DNA from: Spirosoma fluviale
GTDB taxonomy: Bacteria > Bacteroidota > Bacteroidia > Cytophagales > Spirosomataceae
Length of the DNA: 64,000 bases
Direction: 5' to 3'
Assembly: GCF_900230225.1 (NCBI RefSeq)
Contig: NZ_OCNH01000002.1
Span: forward strand, 435,844-499,843
The notes under the pieces are model-generated. The model saw nothing but the letters and a program-made list of their open reading frames with translations. It was not told where the DNA came from and made no database searches. Every line of letters begins with the position of its first letter. Positions within the stretch are counted from its first letter, which is position 1. Of the stretch, positions 9,471 through 17,578 are shown one piece after another. The position numbers and the translations under genes are program-made.

Positions 9471-9830
9471 TTGGAGAAGACGGCGCAGCGGATTCCGCGT
9501 CGTGTACAGGTCACAGGTGACATCTACGGGTTTACTATCTGGAATGCCGCTTTAATATCTAGAGTCGTTTTGATATTGGTAGTTTTTGGTGTCTGGTCAC
9601 TGTGTGATTATTACCGGGAGCAGGTCCAAGAAACCGTTATTTATAAGCAAGCTCAAGCGGTGATTCGGGAACATGATAATTACTATAACCAAATTCAGAA
9701 TTACAAACGTAACAACCCCAAATACACTCGACCATTCCCAGCCTATGACGACACAAAGGGTTTTGGGATCAGTTCAATAAATGATAGAATAACGATAAGC
9801 TCAAGAGTTGTATTACAAGAGCCGATATGA
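9471..9830 (+). CDS. Hypothetical single-pass membrane protein, N-terminus uncertain
   Basis: This 119-residue frame has one clear hydrophobic helix (about 30-48) followed by a polar, Tyr/Asn/Gln-rich tail. It begins with TTG, and the frame is open for about 13 codons further upstream (from 9435) without an ATG. The gene may therefore be 5'-truncated or start elsewhere. I recognise no family. The AT-rich composition matches the rest of this accessory island. Confidence 0.35.
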   Translation: MEKTAQRIPRRVQVTGDIYGFTIWNAALISRVVLILVVFGVWSLCDYYREQVQETVIYKQAQAVIREHDNYYNQIQNYKRNNPKYTRPFPAYDDTKGFGISSINDRITISSRVVLQEPI

Positions 9831-9949
9831 ACGAAGCTAACAAAGGAGTTCTCCGCCTATTTTTCTAGTGAAAAGTCTTTTGTCTCTAATCACAAAGCCA
9901 GTATTTTTCCTACGAACAAATAGAATTTGGTCTATAGCCTGTATTTGTA

Positions 9950-9990
9950 AAATACCCAAGTGTTCTAAGAGTTAGAATACTTGGGTATTT
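9950..9990. terminator. Strong hairpin, possible bidirectional terminator
   Basis: AAATACCCAAG at 9950-9960 pairs with CTTGGGTATTT at 9980-9990, and the stem extends inward with one bulge to about 18 bp. The A-rich and T-rich ends could terminate transcription both ways. It sits between the small membrane protein and the insertion element. Confidence 0.6.
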
Positions 9991-10002
9991 AATTAATTAT
10001 AC

Positions 10003-11108
10003 AATTATTGATACGTGCATTAGTCTGTAATAAAGGCAATCTCCTTTTTGCTAAAGAAGGCCTGCACTAGCTTTGGATTGCTTTCTAAACGTTTGACTTG
10101 ATTAAGAACCGCTACGGTTAGCTCTTCTAGGTTCGTAAAAACTTGGTTCTTTAAACAACGTTTCAACTGGCTCCAGACTAGCTCGACGGGGTTGAGTTGG
10201 GGGCTGTATGCCGGTAAACGTTCCAGATGAATCCGTCCTGGACGCTCTTTCAAAAAGGCTTTTACCACCTCACTGCGATGGATGGCTGCTCCATCCGCAC
10301 AGGCGGCCCTGCCAGATAATAAGCATGTTCCGTTTGCGATAACGACCACACAACTTGGTAAGAAACCACACGATGGCCTCACTAGTAAAGGAATGGTCTT
10401 GCCCCGCTACATAAATCTGGCCGTTAGGAGCAATGGCGGCAATCAAGCTCAAGTGAGTACGCCCCGCTTGCTCAATGAGTACTGGTGTCTGTCCACAAGG
10501 CGCCCAAGTGTGGGCTAATAAGGGTAATAAATAACACGCCGACTCATCGACATATAAAATAACCCGACCTTCATCTTTGGCTTTTTTTGAGTTCGGGTAT
10601 GCGCTCTTCTCGCCATTGAGTCATAGCCTGAGGGTCCTGCTGGCGGGCTTTCCGCTGTGGCTTCTGTCGATCGCTCCGGCGCCCCGGTCCAGCCGACCTT
10701 TTTTAGAATACGACCTATTTGAGAAGGATCATAACTAACGCCAAAGAGCCTTTTAACCACCTCATTGACCCGGGGGCGTGTCCAGACGGTCCCACTAAAA
10801 CCATGATGTTCAGCACCTTTATGGAGTTCACTTACTAGTTGGTTGAGCTGTTCAACCGATAAACGGGTTGGTGCTCCTGTTCGTTTACCTTCCTGTAGGG
10901 CTGTCACTCCTTGCTGGCGGTATTTCTTTAAGGTTCGGCTTACCCAGGGTTGGGTTAAGCCAAACGCCTGAGCAATTGCTAACTGCTGCCAACCGGCCTG
11001 ACTAAGTTCAACGCAGCGTCGTCTTAGCGCTTCGTAATCGGATTGCTTGTAGGTCGCCATACTAGAAAAAGCATCCCACATGACAGACTTACTCACACGT
11101 CAATAATT
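10003..11108 (-). mobile_element. IS630-type insertion element, decayed
   Basis: The element is about 1.1 kb. Its ends carry imperfect terminal inverted repeats: AATTATTGATACGTG at about 10003-10017 matches the reverse complement of the segment ending at about 11108, and AGTCTGT is also shared. TA dinucleotides lie next to both ends, consistent with the TA target of IS630/Tc1-like elements, but the exact borders are uncertain by a few bases. The transposase inside is broken in three places, so the element cannot move by itself. Confidence 0.75.
10020..11060 (-). pseudogene. IS630-family transposase pseudogene
   Basis: The N-terminal part (start ATG at 11060, MATYKQSDYE) holds a helix-turn-helix region (QAFGLTQPWVSRTLKKYRQQ). 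The DDE catalytic core is spread over two other frames: YVDESACY with the first Asp near 10545, DGAAIHRSEV with the second Asp near 10290, and SPQLNPVELVW with the final Glu near 10182. The frame is lost near 10690, again at an A7 run near 10586, and a third time near 10296-10311 where about 16 extra bases split the region just before the second Asp. One break at A7 could suggest programmed slippage, but three breaks argue for decay. Confidence 0.85.
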
Positions 11109-11217
11109 AAAAGTTACACATTTGGCATAAATCAATTAACCGGTAGATAATGGATTGCGAAAAATTAAGCATGGCAATTATTATCCCCCATTTTATTTTT
11201 TATCCTGTTGGTCTTTT

Positions 11218-12129
11218 TTATCTAAGAAGTATACTGCCATTACTCATCTCAATAAGTTTCCTATTAAATAATTCTACTCCTTTTTGATTAAGATGATGAC
11301 CGTCATAAAAGTGTAAAGAGTCATCCAGAAATATTATATTGTTAAAGTTATAGTATGGTAGTCGAGTTGAACGCATCAGGTTGTCGAATTCGAGATTATT
11401 TTTATATGAGTTATATAAGTCCCGCGTAATGGGCGCCTGTACTAAGACAACGGACACTCCTTTATTTTGTATGTAAGCTAAGGTTTCGGTAAAATATTTT
11501 ACCTGTTCCTTTTTAATCAACCATCGCTGAGAATTATACGTTTTGTGGTGAAAATAGGACATTTTTCGCTCAACAAATCCCCCTTTAATATAGGTGTTTA
11601 CACCTCTATAAGGCTTCTGAACGGAATTAAGGTGGAAAGCTTGCCTGAGCCAACTGTTAAAAAGAGTATTATATGCTTTAAGGTTAAAAAGCCCAGCTAC
11701 CATAAATACGATTGATGGAGTAATCGTATCATTAGCAGTCAATTCCATTGCAGATTCGACACCATCTAAAGAAAATATTAGTGGATTTACTTCGAAGATA
11801 ACTTTCTTAGGATTCAGTTGTGTTAAATACCTATTTACTAAAATCTGAGTTTGCATAGGAGTCTGGGCACTAGATCCTAGGTTAATACTGGATATACCAG
11901 CTGACTTAAATATTCTTGGATCGAAACTACGATAAGTATGTGATGATCCTAAGAACAGCAAATCTATACCTTGGGTTAATTTAGCCTCTTTTAATGTAAA
12001 ATAGAAATGGCTATTTCCACTCTGGTGCACATTCCGTTTTAAGAATGAAGGAAAAGCTAGTAAACCAACTGCATAAAAAGCAAGCGCAAACAAGACGAAC
12101 AGAGTCAACTCAGTGAGAAAGGCCTTCAT
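11218..12129 (-). CDS. SGNH-like hydrolase/acetyltransferase partner protein
   Basis: This is a 303-residue protein with one N-terminal membrane anchor (about 7-28) and a periplasmic domain. FLGSSHTYRSF at about 59-69 looks like the nucleophile block of SGNH proteins, and DGHHLNQKG near the C-terminus supplies an Asp-x-x-His pair. In DltD, AlgJ and AlgX systems such proteins work with an MBOAT protein to O-acylate a cell-surface polymer. The MBOAT gene ends only 3 bp upstream, so the two are probably co-transcribed and work together. The polymer is unknown. The gene is much more AT-rich than the genes outside the island. Confidence 0.75.
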   Translation of the reverse strand: MKAFLTELTLFVLFALAFYAVGLLAFPSFLKRNVHQSGNSHFYFTLKEAKLTQGIDLLFLGSSHTYRSFDPRIFKSAGISSINLGSSAQTPMQTQILVNRYLTQLNPKKVIFEVNPLIFSLDGVESAMELTANDTITPSIVFMVAGLFNLKAYNTLFNSWLRQAFHLNSVQKPYRGVNTYIKGGFVERKMSYFHHKTYNSQRWLIKKEQVKYFTETLAYIQNKGVSVVLVQAPITRDLYNSYKNNLEFDNLMRSTRLPYYNFNNIIFLDDSLHFYDGHHLNQKGVELFNRKLIEMSNGSILLR

Positions 12130-12132
12130 CAG

Positions 12133-13578
12133 TTAGAATTGGAAATAAATAAAAGGAGATTCTGTAGTTTTCATGAACATCCCTATGAAAAAAATTATAC
12201 TAGAATAAATCAGCCACCTCACAGGTTTGTATTGAAAAACGCCTACCTTTTCGATTGCATATTTATTCTCACGTCCTATCCATTCGATTGCCATAAAAAT
12301 CAGAATATTTGCTAAAAGATACTTATCCAAAGTACCTTTATTGGGAAGTTTAAAAATAGACGAGGAGAAAATGCCTGATATGTAGGTAAAGGCCTTTGAC
12401 AGGCTCTCGGACCGAAAGAAGATCCAAGCAAAGCTAACCAAGCCAAACGTAAATAGGATTTGAGAAAATTCCCAAACTGTTGGCATCCACCTACCCGCAG
12501 CCACAATACTTAAATTCCTCCGGTTAGTGTTAAAGATGATGGATGGAACAATAAACAAGGCATGTAAAAGCCCCCAAATGATAAATGTCCAGTTAGCTCC
12601 GTGCCAAAAACCGCTAACTAGAAAAATAATAAACGTATTACGGATTCGCGTCCAAGTACCCCCCTTACTACCACCAAGTGGTATATATAAATAATCTTTA
12701 AACCAAGAGGACAGCGAAATATGCCAACGTCGCCAGAATTCGGCAACGTCTCTGGAAAAATAGGGAAACTTAAAATTCTGCAACAACTCGAAGCCAAATA
12801 GTCGCGCAACACCCAAAGCAATATCAGAATAGCCTGAAAAGTCCCCGTATATCTGAAAGGAAAAGAGAACCGCCCCTAATATCAAGCTACTGCTTGTGTA
12901 TTCTGAAGAATTATCAAAGATCTTGTTAACCGCCATAGCACACCCATCTGCAATGACAACTTTTTTAAAGAGCCCCCACAGGATCTGTCGCAAACCGTCA
13001 GCCGCCTTGTTGGCATCAAACTTACGAGGGACTTGCACTTGAGGCAGCAGATGTGTAGCCCGTTCAATGGGTCCGGCTACTAGTAGAGGAAAGAAACTAA
13101 CGAATAAACTGTAGTCAACGTAATTAGTTGTGGGCCTAACTCGGCCATAATAGATATCAATGACGTAAGAAAGCCCATGAAATGTATAAAAGGAAATACC
13201 AATCGGTAGAATAATTGTGAGAGGTATGTATGAGTAACCGAGGCCAAACTGGTGTAACAGATTAGCAAAGGATTCAATAAAAAAATTATAGTATTTAAAG
13301 TAACCTAAAAAGCCTAAGTTAATCCCGATACTTGTAAATAACCAAATCTTCCGGTGCTTTTTTGAGTCTGACTGAAAAATCCTTAAACCAGTGTAATAAT
13401 CTAAGAACGTAGAGAAAATCAGTAGGAACAAGAACCGCCAATCCCAAAAACTGTAAAATAGATAACTAACGAGAATTAAGAATAGGTTTTGTTGTTTTAA
13501 CTTTTTGTTAAAAACAAACCAATATAGTAAAAAAACAGTAGGAAGAAAAAGAGCAAACTCTAACGAATTAAAAAGCAT
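12133..13578 (-). CDS. MBOAT-family membrane O-acyltransferase (AlgI-like)
   Basis: This is a 481-residue protein with about ten membrane helices. The family hallmarks are present: FWRRWHISLSSWFKDYLYIP at about 281-300 with H286, and GFWHGANW with H326, the invariant histidine of the family. In AlgI and DltB such proteins move an acyl group from a cytoplasmic donor across the membrane to a periplasmic partner. It precedes the SGNH-like gene with a 3-bp gap. No glycosyltransferase genes adjoin, so it probably decorates a polymer made elsewhere. AT-rich composition points to acquisition by transfer. Confidence 0.9.
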   Translation of the reverse strand: MLFNSLEFALFLPTVFLLYWFVFNKKLKQQNLFLILVSYLFYSFWDWRFLFLLIFSTFLDYYTGLRIFQSDSKKHRKIWLFTSIGINLGFLGYFKYYNFFIESFANLLHQFGLGYSYIPLTIILPIGISFYTFHGLSYVIDIYYGRVRPTTNYVDYSLFVSFFPLLVAGPIERATHLLPQVQVPRKFDANKAADGLRQILWGLFKKVVIADGCAMAVNKIFDNSSEYTSSSLILGAVLFSFQIYGDFSGYSDIALGVARLFGFELLQNFKFPYFSRDVAEFWRRWHISLSSWFKDYLYIPLGGSKGGTWTRIRNTFIIFLVSGFWHGANWTFIIWGLLHALFIVPSIIFNTNRRNLSIVAAGRWMPTVWEFSQILFTFGLVSFAWIFFRSESLSKAFTYISGIFSSSIFKLPNKGTLDKYLLANILIFMAIEWIGRENKYAIEKVGVFQYKPVRWLIYSSIIFFIGMFMKTTESPFIYFQF

Positions 13579-13652
13579 ACATGTATGTATTATATATAAT
13601 AAATAGTCGATATATGAAAAACGTTGACTTATTTAATGAGGTAAAGGTTCAA

Positions 13653-13711
13653 AGATCATTCGTTTCTTAAAAAACAACTTATAAAGTCGTTTTTTAAGAA
13701 ACGAATGATCT
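13653..13711. repeat. Hairpin with 23-bp perfect arms
   Basis: Arms 13653-13675 and 13689-13711 are exact reverse complements (AGATCATTCGTTTCTTAAAA and onward). The 13-nt loop pairs further. It lies upstream of the MBOAT gene. Confidence 0.9.
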
Positions 13712-14012
13712 GTTAGGCATATATGGACAAATAGGAGCGAACTTTCAATGGCATTCTGCAAAGAACCCGTACATCATCATTGACTAAGATAAAAGTGGGT
13801 ATATGGCTGACTATCATCCTATCGAATTGATGGGTAATAAATTTCGAGTACAAATTCGACTATTTACGTATAGCATGGGAAGAATAAGCTTATAGTGAAA
13901 GAAAAAGACCTCTAAACAAATAAATGAAGTGAGATGGACAAGTATTAAAATGAGCAAAAAACAAGAAGCGAATAGCTTTTTTGACCTAATTTAGATGAGT
14001 TCGGAAAGAGAG

Positions 14013-14088
14013 TATCAAAACTGGAAAAGTACAATGCCTGGCTACATTTTAAAATGTAGCCAGGCATTGTACTTTTCCAGTTTTGATA
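14013..14088. repeat. Perfect 76-bp palindrome
   Basis: The 38-nt arm 14013-14050 is followed with no spacer by its exact reverse complement at 14051-14088; the centre reads CATTTTAAAATG. No mismatch was found on hand alignment. A palindrome this long without a loop is unusual in a bacterial chromosome, because such sequences tend to be deleted during replication. Confidence 0.95.
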
Positions 14089-14120
14089 TACAGTGATTGT
14101 TATCTTGTGTGATTATAGTT

Positions 14121-14155
14121 AGAAAGCGGTCACTACTAAAGAGTGCTCGCTTTCT
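14121..14155. repeat. Small hairpin
   Basis: AGAAAGCG at 14121-14128 pairs with CGCTTTCT at 14148-14155, and inner CACT/AGTG extends the stem. It has no clear poly-U tail. Confidence 0.6.
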
Positions 14156-14314
14156 TTGAATAATATAACGGATCGTCACTATGCTGCTTTTACGGAAATT
14201 TCTGACATAGTAGTAAGGATGCAGAAAGGCGCTGCTGAAAGTTTGATCAGGGTCGGTTGTCTATCACGGCTGAAACATCACCGCGAAATAGTCGTTTAAT
14301 TCAGTAGGATAACT

Positions 14315-15655
14315 ATGAAATTAAACGACTTACTCCGTTCGCTTCAGGTTGGGTTTCTGGTTGGGGCCGTCAGCGCCTGTACCGGAATTGGCCCAACGGC
14401 CAGTATTTTCCGCCCAACGTCGCCCCACGACCAGTACGGGCAGTCACTTAAACAGGCCAAACTCGATCAGACGGCCCTCGGCACCGACTGGCTCTCAGCA
14501 GGAGAACGTGCCCTTCAGGACTCGCTCAAAATCACGATTCCGTACCGCGAAAGTGGCTATTTCTCCGCCAACAAAGCCTTTGCGGTGGGCTACCGGCTCG
14601 ATGCTCAGCGGGGCGACCGGCTACTGGTAAAGGTCGAAACGCAGGGCCAGAAAGAAGCGCAGGTATTCATTGATGTATTCGCGCTGGAAGACCGGGTCAA
14701 AACCAGTCTGGTGGCGGCCTCTAAAGCCGATACCAACGTGCTCGCCTGGGAACCCCGCCGAACACAAACGTACCTCATTCGTATTCAACCCGAACTATTG
14801 CGGACGGGTAGTTACACGATCTCCATCACCCGTGAGCCCGTCCTGAGCTTTCCCGTGAAAGGGCGCGACAGCCGTCAGATCAGCAGTTTCTTCGGCGTGG
14901 CGCGGGACGGAGGGCGTCGGCGGCACGAAGGCGTCGATATTTTTGCGCCCAGAGGTACACCCGCACTGGCTTCGGTCGATGGCGTTATTTCGGGTGTTGG
15001 CACCAGTCCATTGGGCGGCAACGTGGCCTTTCTGACGGATAACGACCGAAACATCCGCCTGTATTACGCTCACCTCGACCGCTGGAACGTCACCAACGGC
15101 CAGCGGGTGTCCATTGGCGATACGGTTGGGTTTGTTGGCAATACCGGCAACGCCCGTACCACGGGGCCGCACCTGCATTTTGGTATTTATGGTTTTACGG
15201 ATGGAGCCACCGATCCCCTGCCGTTCATTCGGCTTGGGCGCGGTCCGGCAAAGCAATCGTTGCTGTCGGCTAACCGGCTGGGCGACTCCGTGCGGGTATC
15301 AGCGGCCCGGTCTGTCGTTCGGCTGTCGCCCGGTAGTGAGGGGGTTGCGCTTCGCGAAGTGCTCAAATCAACGGCGCTGACGATCATTGGCGGTACAGAA
15401 TCCTGGCTCCGGGTCGAGTTGCCGGATGGCCTGACGGGCTATGTGGCGAGCAGCGCTACCGAAGCCGAAAAGCGCCCGCTCCGGCGTTTGGTATTGCCCG
15501 CGTCGAGGCCACTTCTTGACGCTGCCAATGCACAGGCCGCCACCATCACCACCTTACCGACGGGTGCCGCCGTTGAGGTGCTGGCCACGGCCAACGCCTT
15601 TCAACTGGTGCGTAGTCCGGATGGGCAAACGGGCTGGGTGATGGTGGGGCCGTGA
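14315..15655 (+). CDS. M23 peptidoglycan endopeptidase lipoprotein with SH3-like repeats
   Basis: This is a 446-residue secreted protein. A lipobox (AVSAC, Cys22) suggests lipid anchoring. Residues about 70-170 form a beta-rich pre-domain. The M23 (lysostaphin-like) domain spans about 185-300 and carries the zinc and catalytic residues H204 and D208 (HEGVD), H253 (YAHLD) and H286/H288 (PHLHFG). Two SH3-like segments (about 325-380 and 390-446) probably bind cell wall. It should cut peptide cross-links of peptidoglycan in the periplasm. All active-site residues are present, so it is likely an active enzyme and not a degenerate LytM factor. Confidence 0.92.
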   Translation: MKLNDLLRSLQVGFLVGAVSACTGIGPTASIFRPTSPHDQYGQSLKQAKLDQTALGTDWLSAGERALQDSLKITIPYRESGYFSANKAFAVGYRLDAQRGDRLLVKVETQGQKEAQVFIDVFALEDRVKTSLVAASKADTNVLAWEPRRTQTYLIRIQPELLRTGSYTISITREPVLSFPVKGRDSRQISSFFGVARDGGRRRHEGVDIFAPRGTPALASVDGVISGVGTSPLGGNVAFLTDNDRNIRLYYAHLDRWNVTNGQRVSIGDTVGFVGNTGNARTTGPHLHFGIYGFTDGATDPLPFIRLGRGPAKQSLLSANRLGDSVRVSAARSVVRLSPGSEGVALREVLKSTALTIIGGTESWLRVELPDGLTGYVASSATEAEKRPLRRLVLPASRPLLDAANAQAATITTLPTGAAVEVLATANAFQLVRSPDGQTGWVMVGP

Positions 15656-15660
15656 GGTTT

Positions 15661-15956
15661 TTACCACCCCCAACCCCCTCCTTGAAAAAAGGAGGGGGCT
15701 AAAAAAAGCACCCTTCGGCAGAGCCTCCGTTACGGCCCCCCGTTGGGCATAGTCACAGACTATGCTCTGGCGTTATCCGGTCTCTGACCGGCGTTTCATT
15801 CCTTGCCAGCCCACCGGTCAGAGACCGGATAACACTCGGACCTAGTCTGTGACTATGCCCAACGGCTCAGCCTGAAATTCGCGGTAATGACGGGGCCGTA
15901 ACGGGGTACCCTTTTTAGCCCCTCCCCTTTTTTTAGGGGAGGGGTTGGGGTGGGGT
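15661..15956. repeat. Nested four-tier palindromic repeat, about 300 bp
   Basis: Four pairs of arms are nested around one centre. The outer arms, 15664-15701 and 15916-15956, are diverged copies of the repeat at 1078-1183. Inside them, 15727-15739 pairs perfectly with 15892-15904, 15740-15762 with 15843-15865 (23 bp, perfect), and 15772-15791 with 15814-15833 (20 bp, perfect). The third tier recurs alone at 25777-25802. The order suggests one palindromic repeat inserted inside another. No protein frame is seen. Confidence 0.9.
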
Positions 15957-15958
15957 CA

Positions 15959-15977
15959 GCCGCTGCTGTGGGGTAGA
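15959..15977. repeat. 19-bp dispersed repeat, copy 1
   Basis: GCCGCTGCTGTGGGGTAGA here is identical to 33139-33157, also intergenic. At the other site it forms half of a hairpin. Confidence 0.7.
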
Positions 15978-15993
15978 ATGTTGCAAAACAAAC

Positions 15994-16025
15994 AAGAGCC
16001 CGTCCAATTTCTTGAACGGGCTCTT
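15994..16025 (-). terminator. Terminator of the DUF2383 gene
   Basis: AAGAGCCCGT and ACGGGCTCTT form an inverted repeat just past the stop of the minus-strand gene at 16045, followed on that strand by a T-rich run. Confidence 0.8.
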
Positions 16026-16044
16026 GCCATAGGTAGTTAACTCC

Positions 16045-16500
16045 TTAGGCCGCTTGCTTCAAACCCTGTACCTTGGTCAGCGCTTCTTGCAGTTGGGTAA
16101 GCTGCTTTTGCAGGTCTTCTTTGATATAAGCCGGAATGTGATCTTTCTCGATAGCGTCTTTGTATGACTCGACAGCCGCGCTCTCGCCAAACTCCACCGA
16201 ACTCAATACCGTTTCTTTATCTTTTCCCGTGATGGCGGCTTTAATGTCGATCCAGGCACGGTGAATTTTGCTTGATATATCGGTAGAGGTTGCGTCAGAT
16301 ACTGCCGTTCCGTCGATACGAACGATGTGTTCAGCCAGTTGGCTGCGGAAATTCTGGCTCTGGATAACGTAGTGCCGGAACAGGTCGTCTAACTGCGCGT
16401 CCTGTGTGTCTTCAATCGCTTTTTCGTACCCCTGAATGCGGTCATTATTGATTTTGACCAACTCATTGAGATCGTCAACAATTTCTTTATTCGTAATCAT
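16045..16500 (-). CDS. DUF2383 / PA2169-type four-helix-bundle protein
   Basis: This is a 151-residue soluble, highly helical protein without a signal peptide. Its opening (KEIVDDLNELVKINNDRIQG), the two acidic helical pairs and the ferritin-like spacing match the PA2169 family, whose members are usually stress-associated and of unknown biochemistry. It stands alone and is closed by its own terminator. I infer a stress role only from the family. Confidence 0.85.
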   Translation of the reverse strand: MITNKEIVDDLNELVKINNDRIQGYEKAIEDTQDAQLDDLFRHYVIQSQNFRSQLAEHIVRIDGTAVSDATSTDISSKIHRAWIDIKAAITGKDKETVLSSVEFGESAAVESYKDAIEKDHIPAYIKEDLQKQLTQLQEALTKVQGLKQAA

Positions 16501-16632
16501 AACAGTCGTTTTCTATAGTTGTGAACTTCATCTACAACTACAACCGCGACTGATTGTTTATACGGTAATACCGCTTTCATGGAAAGATAATCAGCGGACG
16601 CCGTATCGGACAAATGGACTACACACCAGTAT

Positions 16633-17541
16633 TCACGTTGTTCCATCACCAGCTCCGTTCCCCACGAGCGACTGCCGAAATTCGGCGGGTGTCTGGCCGG
16701 TTTGTTTTTTGAAAAAGCGAACGAAATACGACGGGTCGTTGAATCCCAGTTGAAAGCCTATTTCCTTAACCGATTGAGCCGTGTGGGTCAGTAACCGCTG
16801 CGTCTCGATCAGCAATCGTTCCTGCCAGAGTTGGCTGGCTGTTTTACCAACCACGAGCCGACAGATGTGATTGAGGTAGTTGGGCGTCAGGTTCATCTGG
16901 TCGGCGTAGGCGCTTACTTCCCGAACCGTCAAAAACTGCTTTTCGAGCAGCTCTTCGTACTGCCGAACGCGGTCGTACAAATGGGTGTCCGGGCCGATCT
17001 GCTGTTCGTGATAGAGTCGGCTGGCGGTTTCCAGCACGATATGGACGAATGACAGAAACACGTCCGACCGATTGAGCTGATGGTCTTCGTATTCCTGATA
17101 TGCATACGCCAGCAGATCGGCGAACAACGCCGGTTGCGGAATAGCCGACAGTAGCGGCTGGTGCTGGTGCGAATGAAAAAAAGGATACTGGTAGAGCCGG
17201 TTGCCAAACCGCCCTTTGAAAAAGTTAGCGTCGAAAAATAAATTGAATCCCTGCGTATCGGCCGACAGCGACCAGCTATGCACTTGCCCCGGTGTTAGAA
17301 AATAAAGCTGATTGGGTTCAATAGCGTACGTTTTGAAGTCGATGGTGTGCGTGCCGCTGCCCCGGCTGATCCACATAGCCAGATAAAAGGTGTGCGTGTG
17401 TGACTTATCGATTCCCCGGAACTCCTGCACCAGCTGCTCCAGCCGGATCATGTAAAATGGCTTGTCGGGTTCATGTCGGGGAAATGACTGAAGTTGATAA
17501 ACCGGGACGGACGAATCGGACGCGGGTTGTTTATTTTTCAT
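16633..17541 (-). CDS. AraC-family transcriptional regulator
   Basis: This is a 302-residue protein. I start it at the ATG at 17541 (MKNKQPASDS); the longer frame would run into the neighbouring gene's 3' end. The N-terminal half is a cupin-like sensor domain (about 30-165, with FLTPGQVHSW), probably for a small ligand. The C-terminal half has the two AraC helix-turn-helix motifs; the second contains IGFQLGFNDPSYFVRFFKKQ. It lies 37 bp downstream of the secreted protein gene on the same strand, so the two may form an operon and the regulator may control it. Confidence 0.9.
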   Translation of the reverse strand: MKNKQPASDSSVPVYQLQSFPRHEPDKPFYMIRLEQLVQEFRGIDKSHTHTFYLAMWISRGSGTHTIDFKTYAIEPNQLYFLTPGQVHSWSLSADTQGFNLFFDANFFKGRFGNRLYQYPFFHSHQHQPLLSAIPQPALFADLLAYAYQEYEDHQLNRSDVFLSFVHIVLETASRLYHEQQIGPDTHLYDRVRQYEELLEKQFLTVREVSAYADQMNLTPNYLNHICRLVVGKTASQLWQERLLIETQRLLTHTAQSVKEIGFQLGFNDPSYFVRFFKKQTGQTPAEFRQSLVGNGAGDGTT

Positions 17542-17578
17542 AGATCCCGGTTGCCCGGCAGGTTCACCGATTTTCGCC

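Larger units (their letters stand above)
13579..14314. other. Gene-free AT-rich stretch with three large hairpins
   Basis: About 736 bp lie between the MBOAT gene and the M23 peptidase. No frame encodes a recognisable protein. The stretch carries three strong inverted repeats, listed separately. It may be remnant mobile DNA at the edge of the accessory island. Confidence 0.7.

Noticed and set aside
10515-11096. Programmed -1 frameshift producing a functional IS630 transposase
   Set aside because: The A7 site fits, but an additional frame change before it and a 16-nt insertion after it would still prevent an intact protein.
15661-15956. CRISPR-like or tandem repeat array
   Set aside because: The units are nested inverted repeats around one centre, without regular direct repeats or spacers.
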